From an uncultured Acidobacteriia bacterium (GTDB taxonomy: Bacteria > Acidobacteriota > Terriglobia > Bryobacterales > Bryobacteraceae): a DNA stretch of 48,039 bases. This document shows positions 40,462 through 48,039 of this stretch, piece after piece. The DNA is taken from positions 1 to 48,039 of the forward strand of contig CAIQWJ010000050.1 of NCBI GenBank assembly GCA_903875575.1, written 5' to 3'. Made by a program: the position numbers and the translations under genes. The notes beneath the pieces are model-generated. The model searched no databases. It saw only the letters and a list, made by a program, of their open reading frames with translations, and was not told the DNA's origin. The number at the start of each line of letters is the position of its first letter. The first letter of the stretch is position 1.

Positions 40462-41314
40462 CGAACGGCACAAAGCCGCGCGTCCGCACCCAGTTCATGA
40501 ACCAGCCGACGACGGCATAAGCCACCACAAACGAAATCACGGTACCCAGAAGCAGCAGCACCCATCCGTGCGCATCCACGTGCACAGGTGTCTCACCAGC
40601 CGTGGGCTTCAGCGAGGAAAGCAGATCGTGACCGGTCGCCGCGATCATCGTCGGAATGGAGAGCAGGAAAGAAAACTCAAGCGCAGCCGGCCGTGAGAGG
40701 CCGCACAACTGCGCGCCTGCAATGGTCGCCATGGAGCGCGAAGTACCCGGAAAAATCCCTGAAACCGCCTGGCAGAGACCGATCCAGACAGCGCGCCCAA
40801 GCCCCATATCCTCCACTTCCCTGGCCGCTTCGGCTTCCGTGCTTCCCTTCCCGCGGGAGCCGAACACCGCATCCACGATCCACATCACAATGCCACCCGC
40901 AATCATCGTGATCGCAATCAGCGAAAGATCTTCCAGATGTTTCGAGATCAGCTTCTTCAGCAGCAGCGCGGGTCCGGCCGTAAAGCAGAAAGCCACGGCG
41001 GTGAGCGTAATGGGGTGCGTCGCCACAGTGCGATCACCCTGTGTGCCGCCGGGAAACGACGCGAACCAGACAGCGATGCGGTCACGAAAGAAGATCGGCA
41101 GGCAGAGAATTGGCCCAATCTGGATCACGATCGCGAACATCTTCCAGAAGCCGTCGCTCAGGTCCATGCCGAGCAGCGCCTGCGAGATCCGCAGGTGCGC
41201 GGTGGAACTAACGGGCAGAAATTCAGTCAGGCCCTCGACGATGCCGAGGATGAGGGTAAGAAGATAGTCGTTCAAGTAAGTCCATCTTACCAGGCAGGAG
41301 GCTTTCGACCGCAT
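40406..41314 (-). CDS. uppP: Undecaprenyl-diphosphate phosphatase (BacA/UppP)
   Basis: A 302-residue membrane enzyme that recycles the lipid carrier for cell-wall synthesis by removing a phosphate. The catalytic motif regions are G-I-V-E-G-L-T-E-F-L-P-V-S-S-T-A-H-L (about 29-46) and later P-G-T-S-R-S-M-A-T-I. About eight hydrophobic segments are seen. ATG 41314 with AAAGG eight bases ahead is used; a TTG at 41275 would give 289 residues and match the usual N-terminus (N-D-Y-L-L-T-L-I-L-G) more closely, so the start is uncertain. Its 3' end overlaps the AbiE-type toxin gene. Confidence 0.94.
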   Translation of the reverse strand: MRSKASCLVRWTYLNDYLLTLILGIVEGLTEFLPVSSTAHLRISQALLGMDLSDGFWKMFAIVIQIGPILCLPIFFRDRIAVWFASFPGGTQGDRTVATHPITLTAVAFCFTAGPALLLKKLISKHLEDLSLIAITMIAGGIVMWIVDAVFGSRGKGSTEAEAAREVEDMGLGRAVWIGLCQAVSGIFPGTSRSMATIAGAQLCGLSRPAALEFSFLLSIPTMIAATGHDLLSSLKPTAGETPVHVDAHGWVLLLLGTVISFVVAYAVVGWFMNWVRTRGFVPFAIYRLIAGAAVLAWVMNK

Positions 41315-41447
41315 GTAATCGGCCTTTAACTTTCGCGCGGCGCTTCGCACACCGGCCTGTCTCTGAAGTCCATCGCTATGGCGCGGCCTCGCCCGGGGGA
41401 CCAATACCGAACGCCGCCCAACCTCACGCTATCTTGGTATTGAACCC

Positions 41448-42854
41448 ATGGCCAACGCAAAAATCGTCGTCACACTCGGGCCTGCCAGCGACGCCTTCGA
41501 AACCGTCTGTACTCTCATCCGCGCAGGCGCTACCATCTTCCGCCTGAACACTTCCCACGGCTCGTGGGATCAACACCAGAAGCGAATTGAGACTGTGCGC
41601 GCCGCCGAGGCCCATACCGGAAAGCCGGTTGGCATTCTGCTGGACCTTCAGGGCCCCAAGATCCGTCTGGGCAAGTTTGCCACCGGCAAATGCATCCTGG
41701 AAACAGGTTCGCGCTTCACCATCACCACCGAAGAACTGCTGGGCGACGAAACCCGCGCCTCCACGGTCTACAAACGCTTCGCCAACGACGTTCGCGTGGG
41801 GGATCGCGTTCTGCTCAACGATGGTGCCGTGTCTCTGCGAGCCATCTCGACCGATGGCATCTCCGTAACTTTCGACGTCGTCTCCGGCGGCCCCATTGGC
41901 GACAACAAGGGCATCAATCTTCCCGGCGTCAAAGTCAGCGCGCCCTCCATGACGTCAAAGGATCTGACCGACCTGCGCGCAGGTCTCGCCGCCGGTGTCG
42001 ATTTCGTCGCGATCTCTTTCGTGCGTTCTTCGGTGGACGTCCAGATGGTCCGCGATCGCATGGGCGCGGCCCGCGTGCCCATCATCGCCAAGATCGAAAA
42101 GCCCGAAGCAGTGCAGGATATCGACGGAATTCTCGATGTGGCCGATGGCATCATGGTGGCGCGCGGCGATCTCGGCGTCGAAATGTCTCTGGAGATGGTG
42201 CCGCCAATTCAGAAACGTCTTATCCGCAAGGCCCGTCGCCGCGGCCGCTTCGTCATCACCGCAACGCAGATGCTGGAATCCATGATTGAGAACCCGAATC
42301 CGACCCGCGCCGAAGTGAGCGACGTCGCCAACGCTGTTTACGATGGCAGCGATGCGGTCATGCTCTCTGCTGAAACCTCCGTTGGCAAGCATCCCGTGGC
42401 CGCCGTGGAATACATGGTCAAGATTGCGGAGGAAGTGGAGCGCGGTCTGCGCCGCCGTGGTTTCGCCGAACCAGTGGCGATCGGAACAGACGATTCTGAG
42501 ATCGTGGCCGACGCCGCGTTTCATGCCGCTAAATCGGCCGGAGTGGAAGCCATCGTCGTTTTCACCGAGAGCGGCTACAGCGCGCGTCTGATCTCGCGCT
42601 TCCGGCCATTGTTCCGCGTCATTGCAATGGCCAGTTCGATCGATGTGGTGCGCAGGCTGACGGTGAACTACGGCGTCACCCCGGTGCAGGCACCGATCGT
42701 GACCACCACGGACGAAATGATCGGCCAAATGGATGCGCTGCTGGTTTCGCGCGAATTTCTGTACCCTGGCAATCGCGTGGTCTTCGTGGCCGGAACACCT
42801 GTCGGGCGCGCTGGCTCTACCAATCTGATGAAACTGCACACGGTCGAAGGGTAA
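41448..42854 (+). CDS. pyk: Pyruvate kinase
   Basis: A 468-residue glycolytic enzyme making pyruvate and ATP from phosphoenolpyruvate and ADP. Signatures: K-I-V-V-T-L-G-P-A-S at the start, F-R-L-N-T-S-H-G, I-L-L-D-L-Q-G-P-K-I-R, I-I-A-K-I-E-K-P-E-A (catalytic Lys), M-V-A-R-G-D-L-G-V-E and the usual N-P-x-P-T-R-A-E. The C-terminal allosteric domain is present (about 350-468). The alpha/beta hydrolase gene follows by nine bases. Confidence 0.97.
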   Translation: MANAKIVVTLGPASDAFETVCTLIRAGATIFRLNTSHGSWDQHQKRIETVRAAEAHTGKPVGILLDLQGPKIRLGKFATGKCILETGSRFTITTEELLGDETRASTVYKRFANDVRVGDRVLLNDGAVSLRAISTDGISVTFDVVSGGPIGDNKGINLPGVKVSAPSMTSKDLTDLRAGLAAGVDFVAISFVRSSVDVQMVRDRMGAARVPIIAKIEKPEAVQDIDGILDVADGIMVARGDLGVEMSLEMVPPIQKRLIRKARRRGRFVITATQMLESMIENPNPTRAEVSDVANAVYDGSDAVMLSAETSVGKHPVAAVEYMVKIAEEVERGLRRRGFAEPVAIGTDDSEIVADAAFHAAKSAGVEAIVVFTESGYSARLISRFRPLFRVIAMASSIDVVRRLTVNYGVTPVQAPIVTTTDEMIGQMDALLVSREFLYPGNRVVFVAGTPVGRAGSTNLMKLHTVEG

Positions 42855-42863
42855 GAAGTCGTC

Positions 42864-43790
42864 ATGAAGTTTCCGCCGCCAGGCCGAATGGTGGATATCG
42901 GCGGGCATTGCCTTCACCTGCACGTTTCCGGTCAGCACGCGCCAGGCAACCCGACAGTGATCCTCGAGGCCGGTCTCGCGGCCACATCGCTCAGCTGGGC
43001 GCTTGTGCAACCCGCAATTGCGGAATTTGCGCAGGTCGCCAGCTACGATCGCGCTGGCCTGGGCTGGAGTGACGATCCGGTGGCGCCGCCCACAGCGCTC
43101 AATGCGGCTAACGAATTACGAAGACTGTTGCTGGAGTCAAAGCTGCCGGCCCCCTTCATTCTGGTTGGCCACTCCTTCGGCGGTTTGATCGCGCGCCTGC
43201 TGCAACAACTGCACCCCGAGTTGGTGGCGGGGCTCATTCTTGTAGATCCCGTGGCGCGTTCCCAGTGGCATACGCCAGATCCAAGGCACAGGAAGATGCT
43301 GTCGCGTGGTGCCGCGCTTTCGCGGCGCGGCGCTTTTCTGGCGCGAATCGGCGTCGTGCGTTTTGCGCTGAGCCGCCTGACGGGCGGTTCGCATAGAGTC
43401 TCAGGCCTGGTAGCGAAGACGTTTGCCGGCAAAGCATCCGGCGTTGCCACCCGACTGGTGGGCGAGGTGCGCAAAATTCCCAGCGAACTCTGGCCCGTCA
43501 TCGCGGCGCACTGGAGCGAAGAGCGCGCGTTCCGCACCATGGCGGATTACATTGAACAACTGGCCCTGAGTTGCGGCCAACTGGATGAGTCCAGAGGGCT
43601 CGAAGATCTCCCGACGGTGGTTCTTTCGTCAGCCGGCGCCTCCGCGGATACCCTGGCCGAACATCGTCGCGATGCCGGGTTATCCACGCGCGGCGAGCAG
43701 TCCATCGTTCCGGACACCGGACACTGGATAAACCTGGATTCCCCGGAAGTTATTGTGGGCGCCGTGCGGCGGATGCTCGCCGCGCGATGA
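42864..43790 (+). CDS. Alpha/beta hydrolase
   Basis: A 308-residue hydrolase. The nucleophile elbow G-H-S-F-G-G is at about 100-105; the catalytic His is in D-T-G-H-W-I-N-L-D near the C-terminus; the acid is likely the Asp in the stretch before it. The oxyanion-side segment L-E-A-G-L-A-A-T and S-Y-D-R-A-G-L-G-W-S (about 69-78) are standard for the fold. No signal peptide is seen. Substrate unknown (esterase, lactonase or epoxide hydrolase type). Probably transcribed with pyk. Confidence 0.88.
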   Translation: MKFPPPGRMVDIGGHCLHLHVSGQHAPGNPTVILEAGLAATSLSWALVQPAIAEFAQVASYDRAGLGWSDDPVAPPTALNAANELRRLLLESKLPAPFILVGHSFGGLIARLLQQLHPELVAGLILVDPVARSQWHTPDPRHRKMLSRGAALSRRGAFLARIGVVRFALSRLTGGSHRVSGLVAKTFAGKASGVATRLVGEVRKIPSELWPVIAAHWSEERAFRTMADYIEQLALSCGQLDESRGLEDLPTVVLSSAGASADTLAEHRRDAGLSTRGEQSIVPDTGHWINLDSPEVIVGAVRRMLAAR

Positions 43791-43814
43791 ACCGCGGGGA
43801 ACAGCACCGCTGCA

Positions 43815-44669
43815 TCACGTGCGGCGGCGAAGCATAACCAACAGCCCCATCCCCACCATACCGAACGTCGCGGGCTCCGGTGTGCTCGACGAACTGCTGT
43901 CTCCGTAGATCCGCACTCCTATCGTTTGGTCCTGCAAACCAAGACTCCTGAGTGTGGAGGTGAAATTCCCGTTCGTTTCCGAATTCGCGTTGCGGTAATA
44001 GCCGTTAAATACAGCTGCCCCCACAGTTGGCGCCACTCCGGATTCGATCACGGATGTGAGCGCGTTGGCGCTGCTGTAGTTGGTGCCGTCCGTTGTGCCC
44101 TGTACGTTAAATGTCAGTCCGATCGTCGTACCGGATATCGCCAGCGGGGTCGACAGGGTGACGGTCGACAGATAGTAAAGGACACCGGAGTTGAAGCTTC
44201 CTGTGGCCGTGATCGTGTAGGTACCCAGTAAACTGCCGAAGGCCGGAGTGGTGGAGTTTACGGTACCTGTGTTCACATTGCCCCAGACATCCAGATTTAC
44301 CTCCAGCCCTGTATAATTCGTTCCCGTAAGATTGGCTGCCGCGAAATCAAAGCCGGAGATTTTGGTTGTCCCGGCCGTAAGGATGTAACCATCACCCATG
44401 AACGTGTTTGGATTCGATCCCGTCACGTTCACAGCTGACCCGGCTGCCAGGTTTTGTTGAGCGGTGAGATTGTCAAAGACTACGGAGCCCGCACGCGCGG
44501 TGGAGGCGTGCGCGAAGCACATCGGAGAAACCGAGGCGAATATTGGGAAAAGCTTACGAATGGATGTTGTTGTTACGTAACGAGCGGTGAGATGTTTCAG
44601 TATCCGCCCTCCCCGGGCGTTGGTTGGCAGTAGCACGCCTTCGGTGAGGACCGCCGAAACGAGGATCAT
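43815..44669 (-). CDS. PEP-CTERM sorted exported protein (second), start uncertain
   Basis: The frame encodes up to 284 residues. The C-terminal tail is a clear PEP-CTERM signal: S-S-S-T-P-E-P-A-T-F-G-M-V-G-M-G-L-L-V-M-L-R-R-R-T. The body is rich in Thr, Asn, Gly and Ser and predicted beta. A signal-peptide-like stretch I-R-K-L-F-P-I-F-A-S-V-S-P-M-C-F-A-H-A lies at about 37-55, but no ATG, GTG or TTG stands just before it. The nearest in-frame starts are GTG 44636 and ATG 44669, far upstream and without ribosome-binding sites. A rare start codon (ATT) or a lost start is possible. Two palindromes lie in or before the 5' part. Confidence 0.75.
   Translation of the reverse strand: MILVSAVLTEGVLLPTNARGGRILKHLTARYVTTTSIRKLFPIFASVSPMCFAHASTARAGSVVFDNLTAQQNLAAGSAVNVTGSNPNTFMGDGYILTAGTTKISGFDFAAANLTGTNYTGLEVNLDVWGNVNTGTVNSTTPAFGSLLGTYTITATGSFNSGVLYYLSTVTLSTPLAISGTTIGLTFNVQGTTDGTNYSSANALTSVIESGVAPTVGAAVFNGYYRNANSETNGNFTSTLRSLGLQDQTIGVRIYGDSSSSSTPEPATFGMVGMGLLVMLRRRT
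44572..44581. promoter_or_regulatory. GTTACGTAAC palindrome near the 5' end of the second PEP-CTERM gene
   Basis: A perfect 10-bp palindrome. It shares the ACGTAA core with the larger palindrome at 44688-44702, about 110 bases away. It lies before the signal-peptide segment, so if translation starts after it the site would be in the promoter region. Confidence 0.35.
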
Positions 44670-44687
44670 CCCGATAGCGCATGGTTG

Positions 44688-44702
44688 TGACGTAATACGT
44701 CA
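44688..44702. promoter_or_regulatory. TGACGTA-A-TACGTCA palindrome upstream of the second PEP-CTERM gene
   Basis: Perfect 7-bp arms with one centre base. It overlaps the stop codon of the upstream glycosyltransferase gene and lies 19 bases before the ATG at 44669. A further TGACG follows at 44709. It is a good operator candidate. Confidence 0.5.
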
Positions 44703-46055
44703 AAAGGGTGACGTTTGTGCGTGGAGGCCGACGGCTGGGTTTACCCAGGGGATCGAATCCTTATCCTTCTCAAAACCCCACACAAACAGACCGAGCAGGA
44801 TGAGCGCGACAGCCACGCTCCCGGCAGCGCGGCGATTCAGATAAGGCATATCGAAAGGCAACGCAAATTCCGGGATGGAGCCAGTTCGCGCGCGCTTCCA
44901 GGCCACCGCGAACACGAATACAACCGTCAACCAGCAGAGCAGCTGGAGAAAATCCAGATGCCCCGCCCAGGAGCCGACAATATTGCTGTCCGCCACATAC
45001 CACGGGAAGCCGAGAGACCAGTAGTTATACACCACCAGCAGGAACACGCCGCTTGTGGCGTAGAGTACAGCTGTCGGCAGCGCCCCGAGTTCAACCACCC
45101 ACGGAGTCAGCCACGCAAGGTATTGGATGCCGAAACCGGTGGTCAGGGCAAGAAACGCAAAGAATACCAGGCCGGCCTGCGAAAACAGCGAGGGCGCCTG
45201 TTTCGATCGATTCATCCACCAGGACCCGCAAGCGATCAGAGCGATCAGCGAGAATGTGGCGGCACGCTGCACCAGACTACTCCACTCCGCGGCGGTGCCG
45301 GAATCTATCAGACTGGAGATTCCCCAGATGCCAAAAAGACTGCCGTACCCGAAGACCTTGCGAGCGATTAGCACCGGCTCCATCCAGAGAAACGGCGACC
45401 AGAACACAGCAATCACACCTACGGTTCCGGCGAAAAATTCGAGGGCCTTGCGAAAGCTCTTCGGATAAAAGAGGAACAGCGGGATGAGGATGACCGGCAC
45501 GACCTTGACGCTGAGCGCCAGACCGAAGGCCGCGCCGGCCATCCAGCGACGGGGGCCTCGCTCCAGGAGATGAATGGCGAGGAGGATGAAGAAGATCATC
45601 ACGGAGTCGGTATTACCGTGAAAGCCCGAGATCAGGATCAGCGGCGGCGCGGCCGCGAGAAACAGGACCGCCCAGCCAATGGACCGCTCAGCCACGCGGA
45701 CACCCAGAATCCGCCACACCAACCAGAGAATGCCGACATCGGCGACGATGGCGGGCAGACGGATCCAGAAAGGGAACGGAATTCCGCTGGCATCGGAGAG
45801 ACTGCCGATCAACGGGAGCACATGAAGCATTGAAGGCGGGTGATTGAAGTCGCCTGCGACGGCGTAAAGGCCACCCCCGAAAGCGCGCGCACCGTCAGCA
45901 AACCTCCGCCAGGCGTACACATCGTTGGTGCCGAAGGTGCGCAGGGCCATGACGATCTTGCCGATGAAGGCGATGACCGCCACTCCGGAAATAATGTCCC
46001 GCCAGGTAGAGGGCATTCCAGACTGCGGACGGCTGGGATTGGTGGGAAGTGCCAC
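44700..46055 (-). CDS. Polytopic membrane glycosyltransferase (GT-C, GT87-like)
   Basis: A 451-residue protein with about eleven hydrophobic segments. The first outer loop carries F-G-T-N-D-V-Y-A-W-R-R-F-A-D-G-A (about 42-57), where an acidic residue is the likely catalytic base. Then come H-P-P-S-M-L-H (about 72-78) and G-N-T-D-S-V-M-I-F-F (about 145-154). This pattern fits polyprenol-phosphate-dependent mannosyltransferases of the GT87/DUF2029 type. Its product might decorate envelope glycans or proteins. The start is a GTG at 46055 without a good ribosome-binding site; ATG 46016 is an alternative. Confidence 0.78.
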   Translation of the reverse strand: MALPTNPSRPQSGMPSTWRDIISGVAVIAFIGKIVMALRTFGTNDVYAWRRFADGARAFGGGLYAVAGDFNHPPSMLHVLPLIGSLSDASGIPFPFWIRLPAIVADVGILWLVWRILGVRVAERSIGWAVLFLAAAPPLILISGFHGNTDSVMIFFILLAIHLLERGPRRWMAGAAFGLALSVKVVPVILIPLFLFYPKSFRKALEFFAGTVGVIAVFWSPFLWMEPVLIARKVFGYGSLFGIWGISSLIDSGTAAEWSSLVQRAATFSLIALIACGSWWMNRSKQAPSLFSQAGLVFFAFLALTTGFGIQYLAWLTPWVVELGALPTAVLYATSGVFLLVVYNYWSLGFPWYVADSNIVGSWAGHLDFLQLLCWLTVVFVFAVAWKRARTGSIPEFALPFDMPYLNRRAAGSVAVALILLGLFVWGFEKDKDSIPWVNPAVGLHAQTSPF

Positions 46056-46089
46056 TGTAAATGAGGGGCGGCGGGACCGCCGTACAGGA

Positions 46090-46530
46090 TTAGTGCCCCT
46101 TGGCCTTTTCCGACACCGCCCAGGCCAAATTGTTCTTTGCCAGTTGCAGGTCGGGCTTCAGTCGCACCGCCTCCTGGCAGGCCTGGATGGCGTCATCCCA
46201 GTGCTTGAGGTCATTGTGCGCGGCGCAGATGTTGTTCCAGGCTTCAGCGTACGCTGGCTGCAGGTTGAGTGCCTGCCGCGCGGCTGCAATCGATTCCGGA
46301 AGCCGTTTGGCCTGATAATCGGCCAGCGATAGATTGAGGTAATTTCCGGGAGTCGGATTCTTTGCAGCCTGATCCTCCGCCTGCTGCACTGCAGCGACGG
46401 AAGTGGGCGACGGGTTAACGGAAGCGATTCCGGAGTCAGCCGGCTTCGGCGGGTTCCCGCCATCACGATTCAGAAACCAGTAACCAGCGCCTGCGGCAGC
46501 CAGCACGGCGATGACAACCAGGACCCGCAC
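46090..46530 (-). CDS. TPR protein with N-terminal membrane segment
   Basis: A 146-residue protein from GTG 46530. A membrane segment (about 3-20) is followed by a Pro-rich linker and two or three TPR units (for example A-R-Q-A-L-N-L-Q-P-A-Y-A-E-A-W-N-N-I and C-Q-E-A-V-R-L-K-P-D-L). The frame stays open 84 bases upstream with a plausible acidic, hydrophilic peptide (S-E-E-K-E-H-A-H-V-P-E-V-A) but no start codon. A strong AGAGGAGAAGG and an ATG (46571) stand there in another frame, which stops after four codons. A one-base error or frameshift near 46540-46575 would join them. Function is unknown. Confidence 0.7.
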   Translation of the reverse strand: MRVLVVIAVLAAAGAGYWFLNRDGGNPPKPADSGIASVNPSPTSVAAVQQAEDQAAKNPTPGNYLNLSLADYQAKRLPESIAAARQALNLQPAYAEAWNNICAAHNDLKHWDDAIQACQEAVRLKPDLQLAKNNLAWAVSEKAKGH

Positions 46531-46691
46531 GTCCGACCGCGCGGACTCTCCGCCGGCTACTTCCGGGACATGCGCGTGTTCCTTCTCCTCTGAATCCAGA
46601 TCTACTTTGAAACCTCAACTTGGCAGTATAGAGACAGGGCGTTCATAAGTCAATTCTGACCAGAGCCCAAAGAGCCAAAAACCGCAGGCAC

Positions 46692-47138
46692 TTACGGGAG
46701 TCGGTGCGCCGCTTTCGAACCGCTGATAATGGCATCCGCAATCTCACGCGGCCGGTCCAGATTCCCAATCGCCATCGCGCCGCTTTCGCCCGCGCTTTCC
46801 AGCATCAGGTCCCCGGTGCCCATGATGCGCTGCCACAACGTCTGCTGTACCGTGACATCCTGGATCTTCGCCATATCCAGCGTTCGCCGCGTGCGCGACA
46901 GAAACCCGGATTCCAGCGTCAGATGATCGTCCTGAATCCTCAGCGTCACCATGCGCCGTTTCATCTGCATATTGACAGCAGGCAGCAATGCGGGGAACGG
47001 GATGAAATAGAGCCAGCCCGGCTGATCCTGCCCGTAACGATGCACCGCCCACATCCCCGCCACCACTACGATTCCGGCCAGCGCATAGGCCGCCCACACC
47101 GACTTCATGCTGGGATAAATTGTGCGGTCTTCCATCAT
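46692..47138 (-). CDS. Bacterial PH domain (bPH2, YdbT-like) membrane protein
   Basis: A 148-residue protein. Two membrane segments (about 11-30 and 40-60) precede a bacterial PH domain with the family segments L-E-S-G-F-L-S-R-T-R-R-T-L-D-M-A-K-I-Q-D-V and G-T-G-D-L-M-L-E-S-A-G. ATG 47138 overlaps the stop codon of the preceding small gene by four bases, which sets the start; the open part up to 47450 is not coding. YdbS/YdbT-type proteins are membrane-bound and of unsettled role. Confidence 0.85.
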   Translation of the reverse strand: MMEDRTIYPSMKSVWAAYALAGIVVVAGMWAVHRYGQDQPGWLYFIPFPALLPAVNMQMKRRMVTLRIQDDHLTLESGFLSRTRRTLDMAKIQDVTVQQTLWQRIMGTGDLMLESAGESGAMAIGNLDRPREIADAIISGSKAAHRLP

Positions 47139-47353
47139 GATTTGCGTTGTTGATTCGCGTAACCGCGAATCACCCACGCCAGACCAGCCAGGAACAGCAG
47201 CGTCAGCGTGCTCCACGGCGCAAACGGGCAAAGCGTGTGATAGCCGAGGTCGCTGACCGTATGCGAGGACCAGGGGATCAGCGTCACGCACGAACCGAGC
47301 ACCAGCAGCACGACAGCGGCAAGCAATAGCGAACTGGAAGTTTCCTTTGTCAT
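47135..47353 (-). CDS. Small membrane protein, partner of the PH-domain protein
   Basis: A 72-residue protein with two hydrophobic segments (about 8-27 and 48-64) joined by a short loop with two Cys residues (S-C-V-T-L, H-T-L-C-P-F). The ATGA overlap with the next gene indicates coupled translation. No family is recognised. Confidence 0.65.
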   Translation of the reverse strand: MTKETSSSLLLAAVVLLVLGSCVTLIPWSSHTVSDLGYHTLCPFAPWSTLTLLFLAGLAWVIRGYANQQRKS

Positions 47354-47449
47354 TGCGATAAGCAGGAACGCCCCTCAGTTTAGCAACTCCCGCACGACGG
47401 CCAGGTGCGCCATCCGCCATCCCAATGCTAGCCTGACTTCGTGGAAGCA

Positions 47450-48039
47450 ATGGACTGGACGAAGCTCATCAGCGGCAGGCGCGCGGGCCCTGCCGATCAA
47501 CCAGCCGGTCATCCGGCGAGCGATCGCACCGAGTTCGAAGACGACCTCAGTCGCGTCGTCTTCAGTACGCCCGTCCGCCGTCTCCAGGACAAGACGCACG
47601 TCTTCCCCCTCGAAGCGCATGATTCCGTTCGCACCCGCCTCACCCATTCCCTCGAAGTCAGCAGCGTGGCCCGCGACATCTCGCAGGCGGCCTGCCGCCG
47701 TCTTGCCGGCTTCATCCCAACCCGCTACGCCACCGACGTTGCCACCATCGCCGCCACTTGTGCCTTGCTGCATGACATTGGCAATCCGCCGTTTGGCCAC
47801 GCCGGCGAGAAAGCCATTCAGGATTGGTTCGTGGCGAAGCTCACCGAAGATCGTGCCCTCTCTGCCGTGTTCACAGCTCTCGATGCCACAACCGGCAACC
47901 CGGTCTTCACTCCCGCCGCGCAGGATTTCGTCCAGTTCGATGGCAACGCACAGATGGTTCGCCTCGCCGCGCGTTTGCAGGTGCTGAGCGATCCCCACGG
48001 CCTCAATCTCACCTACGGTACGCTTTCCGCGGCCTGTAA
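47450..48039 (+). CDS. dgt: dGTP triphosphohydrolase family protein, 3' end cut by window
   Basis: The first 196 residues of an HD-domain dNTPase, which hydrolyses dGTP (or other dNTPs) to deoxynucleoside and triphosphate. The frame is still open at the window end; the final TAA bases are out of frame. Family motifs: F-E-D-D-L-S-R-V-V-F-S-T-P-V-R-R-L-Q-D-K-T-H-V-F (about 29-52), R-T-R-L-T-H-S-L-E-V (His66), the metal pair His108-Asp109 in L-L-H-D-I-G-N-P-P-F-G-H, and F-D-G-N-A-Q-M-V-R-L. ATG 47450 lies 96 bases from the divergent small gene. Such enzymes tune dNTP pools, and some relatives act in phage defence. Confidence 0.92.
   Translation, partial: MDWTKLISGRRAGPADQPAGHPASDRTEFEDDLSRVVFSTPVRRLQDKTHVFPLEAHDSVRTRLTHSLEVSSVARDISQAACRRLAGFIPTRYATDVATIAATCALLHDIGNPPFGHAGEKAIQDWFVAKLTEDRALSAVFTALDATTGNPVFTPAAQDFVQFDGNAQMVRLAARLQVLSDPHGLNLTYGTLSAAC

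Noticed and set aside
46704-47153. 149-residue plus-strand frame opposite the PH-domain gene
   Set aside because: Composition is His/Arg-rich with no motif, and the opposite strand encodes a recognisable bPH2 protein with an overlapping partner gene.
47450-48039. A stop codon at the last three bases of the window ending the dGTPase gene
   Set aside because: The TAA at 48037-48039 is not in frame with ATG 47450; the frame continues beyond the window.

Overview
The window (48 kb, GC-rich, no rRNA or tRNA gene seen) looks like chromosome from an acidobacterium, most likely of the Solibacter/Bryobacter group (order Bryobacterales). The pointers are a secreted protein with the C-terminal domain first described from Solibacter (TIGR03437), a long Oar-like TonB-dependent receptor with an N-terminal carboxypeptidase-regulatory-like domain, a cytoplasmic Ser/Thr kinase fused to TolB-like and TPR regions, PEP-CTERM proteins, and the hopanoid gene hpnH. 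The assignment rests on gene content only.

Layout. 1-5.8 kb: a basic-N-terminus hypothetical protein, a secreted PQQ dehydrogenase, the hopanoid radical-SAM enzyme HpnH with a small partner gene, and a coiled-coil membrane protein. 5.8-11.1 kb (minus strand): a RelB-RelE module followed by a second antitoxin-like gene, then a DUF58 protein and the large TonB-dependent receptor. 11.2-14.7 kb: an immunity-like orphan and a thuA-like / ProC-like / zinc-alcohol-dehydrogenase operon. 14.9-17.4 kb: DUF47 regulator plus PiT phosphate transporter, and a secreted metallo-beta-lactamase-fold hydrolase. 17.5-22.8 kb: Ser/Thr kinase, gatB, bcp peroxiredoxin and an orphan branched-chain-type substrate-binding protein. 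22.8-28.3 kb: two paralogous pairs of sigma-factor-like and zinc-finger anti-sigma-like genes, pointing away from each other, bracket one PEP-CTERM gene. 28.3-33.6 kb: a small hypothetical, ackA, a GH16 glucanase, a YHET-type hypothetical and the Soli_Cterm protein. 33.7-36.9 kb: ahcY divergent from an ArsR-methyltransferase fusion of the SahR type, then a secreted lectin-fold protein. 36.9-41.3 kb: a DUF4824-DUF2157 pair, an AbiE-type toxin-antitoxin module, and uppP. 41.4-48 kb: pyk, an alpha/beta hydrolase, a second PEP-CTERM protein, a membrane glycosyltransferase, a TPR protein, a two-gene PH-domain unit and a dGTPase gene cut by the window end.

The most unusual unit is the duplicated sigma/anti-sigma locus at 22.8-28.3 kb. 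Each sigma-like protein has a region-2-like N-terminus and a region-4-like C-terminus separated by a long middle part. Each anti-sigma-like partner has two HxxxCxxC fingers, one membrane segment, and a predicted extracytoplasmic beta-sandwich followed by helical repeats. The shared PEP-CTERM gene between them is a natural candidate target or ligand. Other points of interest are the toxin gene sandwiched between two related antitoxin-like genes, a 9-12-9 palindrome over the start codon of the AbiE-type antitoxin, and an ATCAA-N6-TTGAT palindrome between ahcY and its probable regulator. Functions are inferred by reading the translated sequences; no database search was run.
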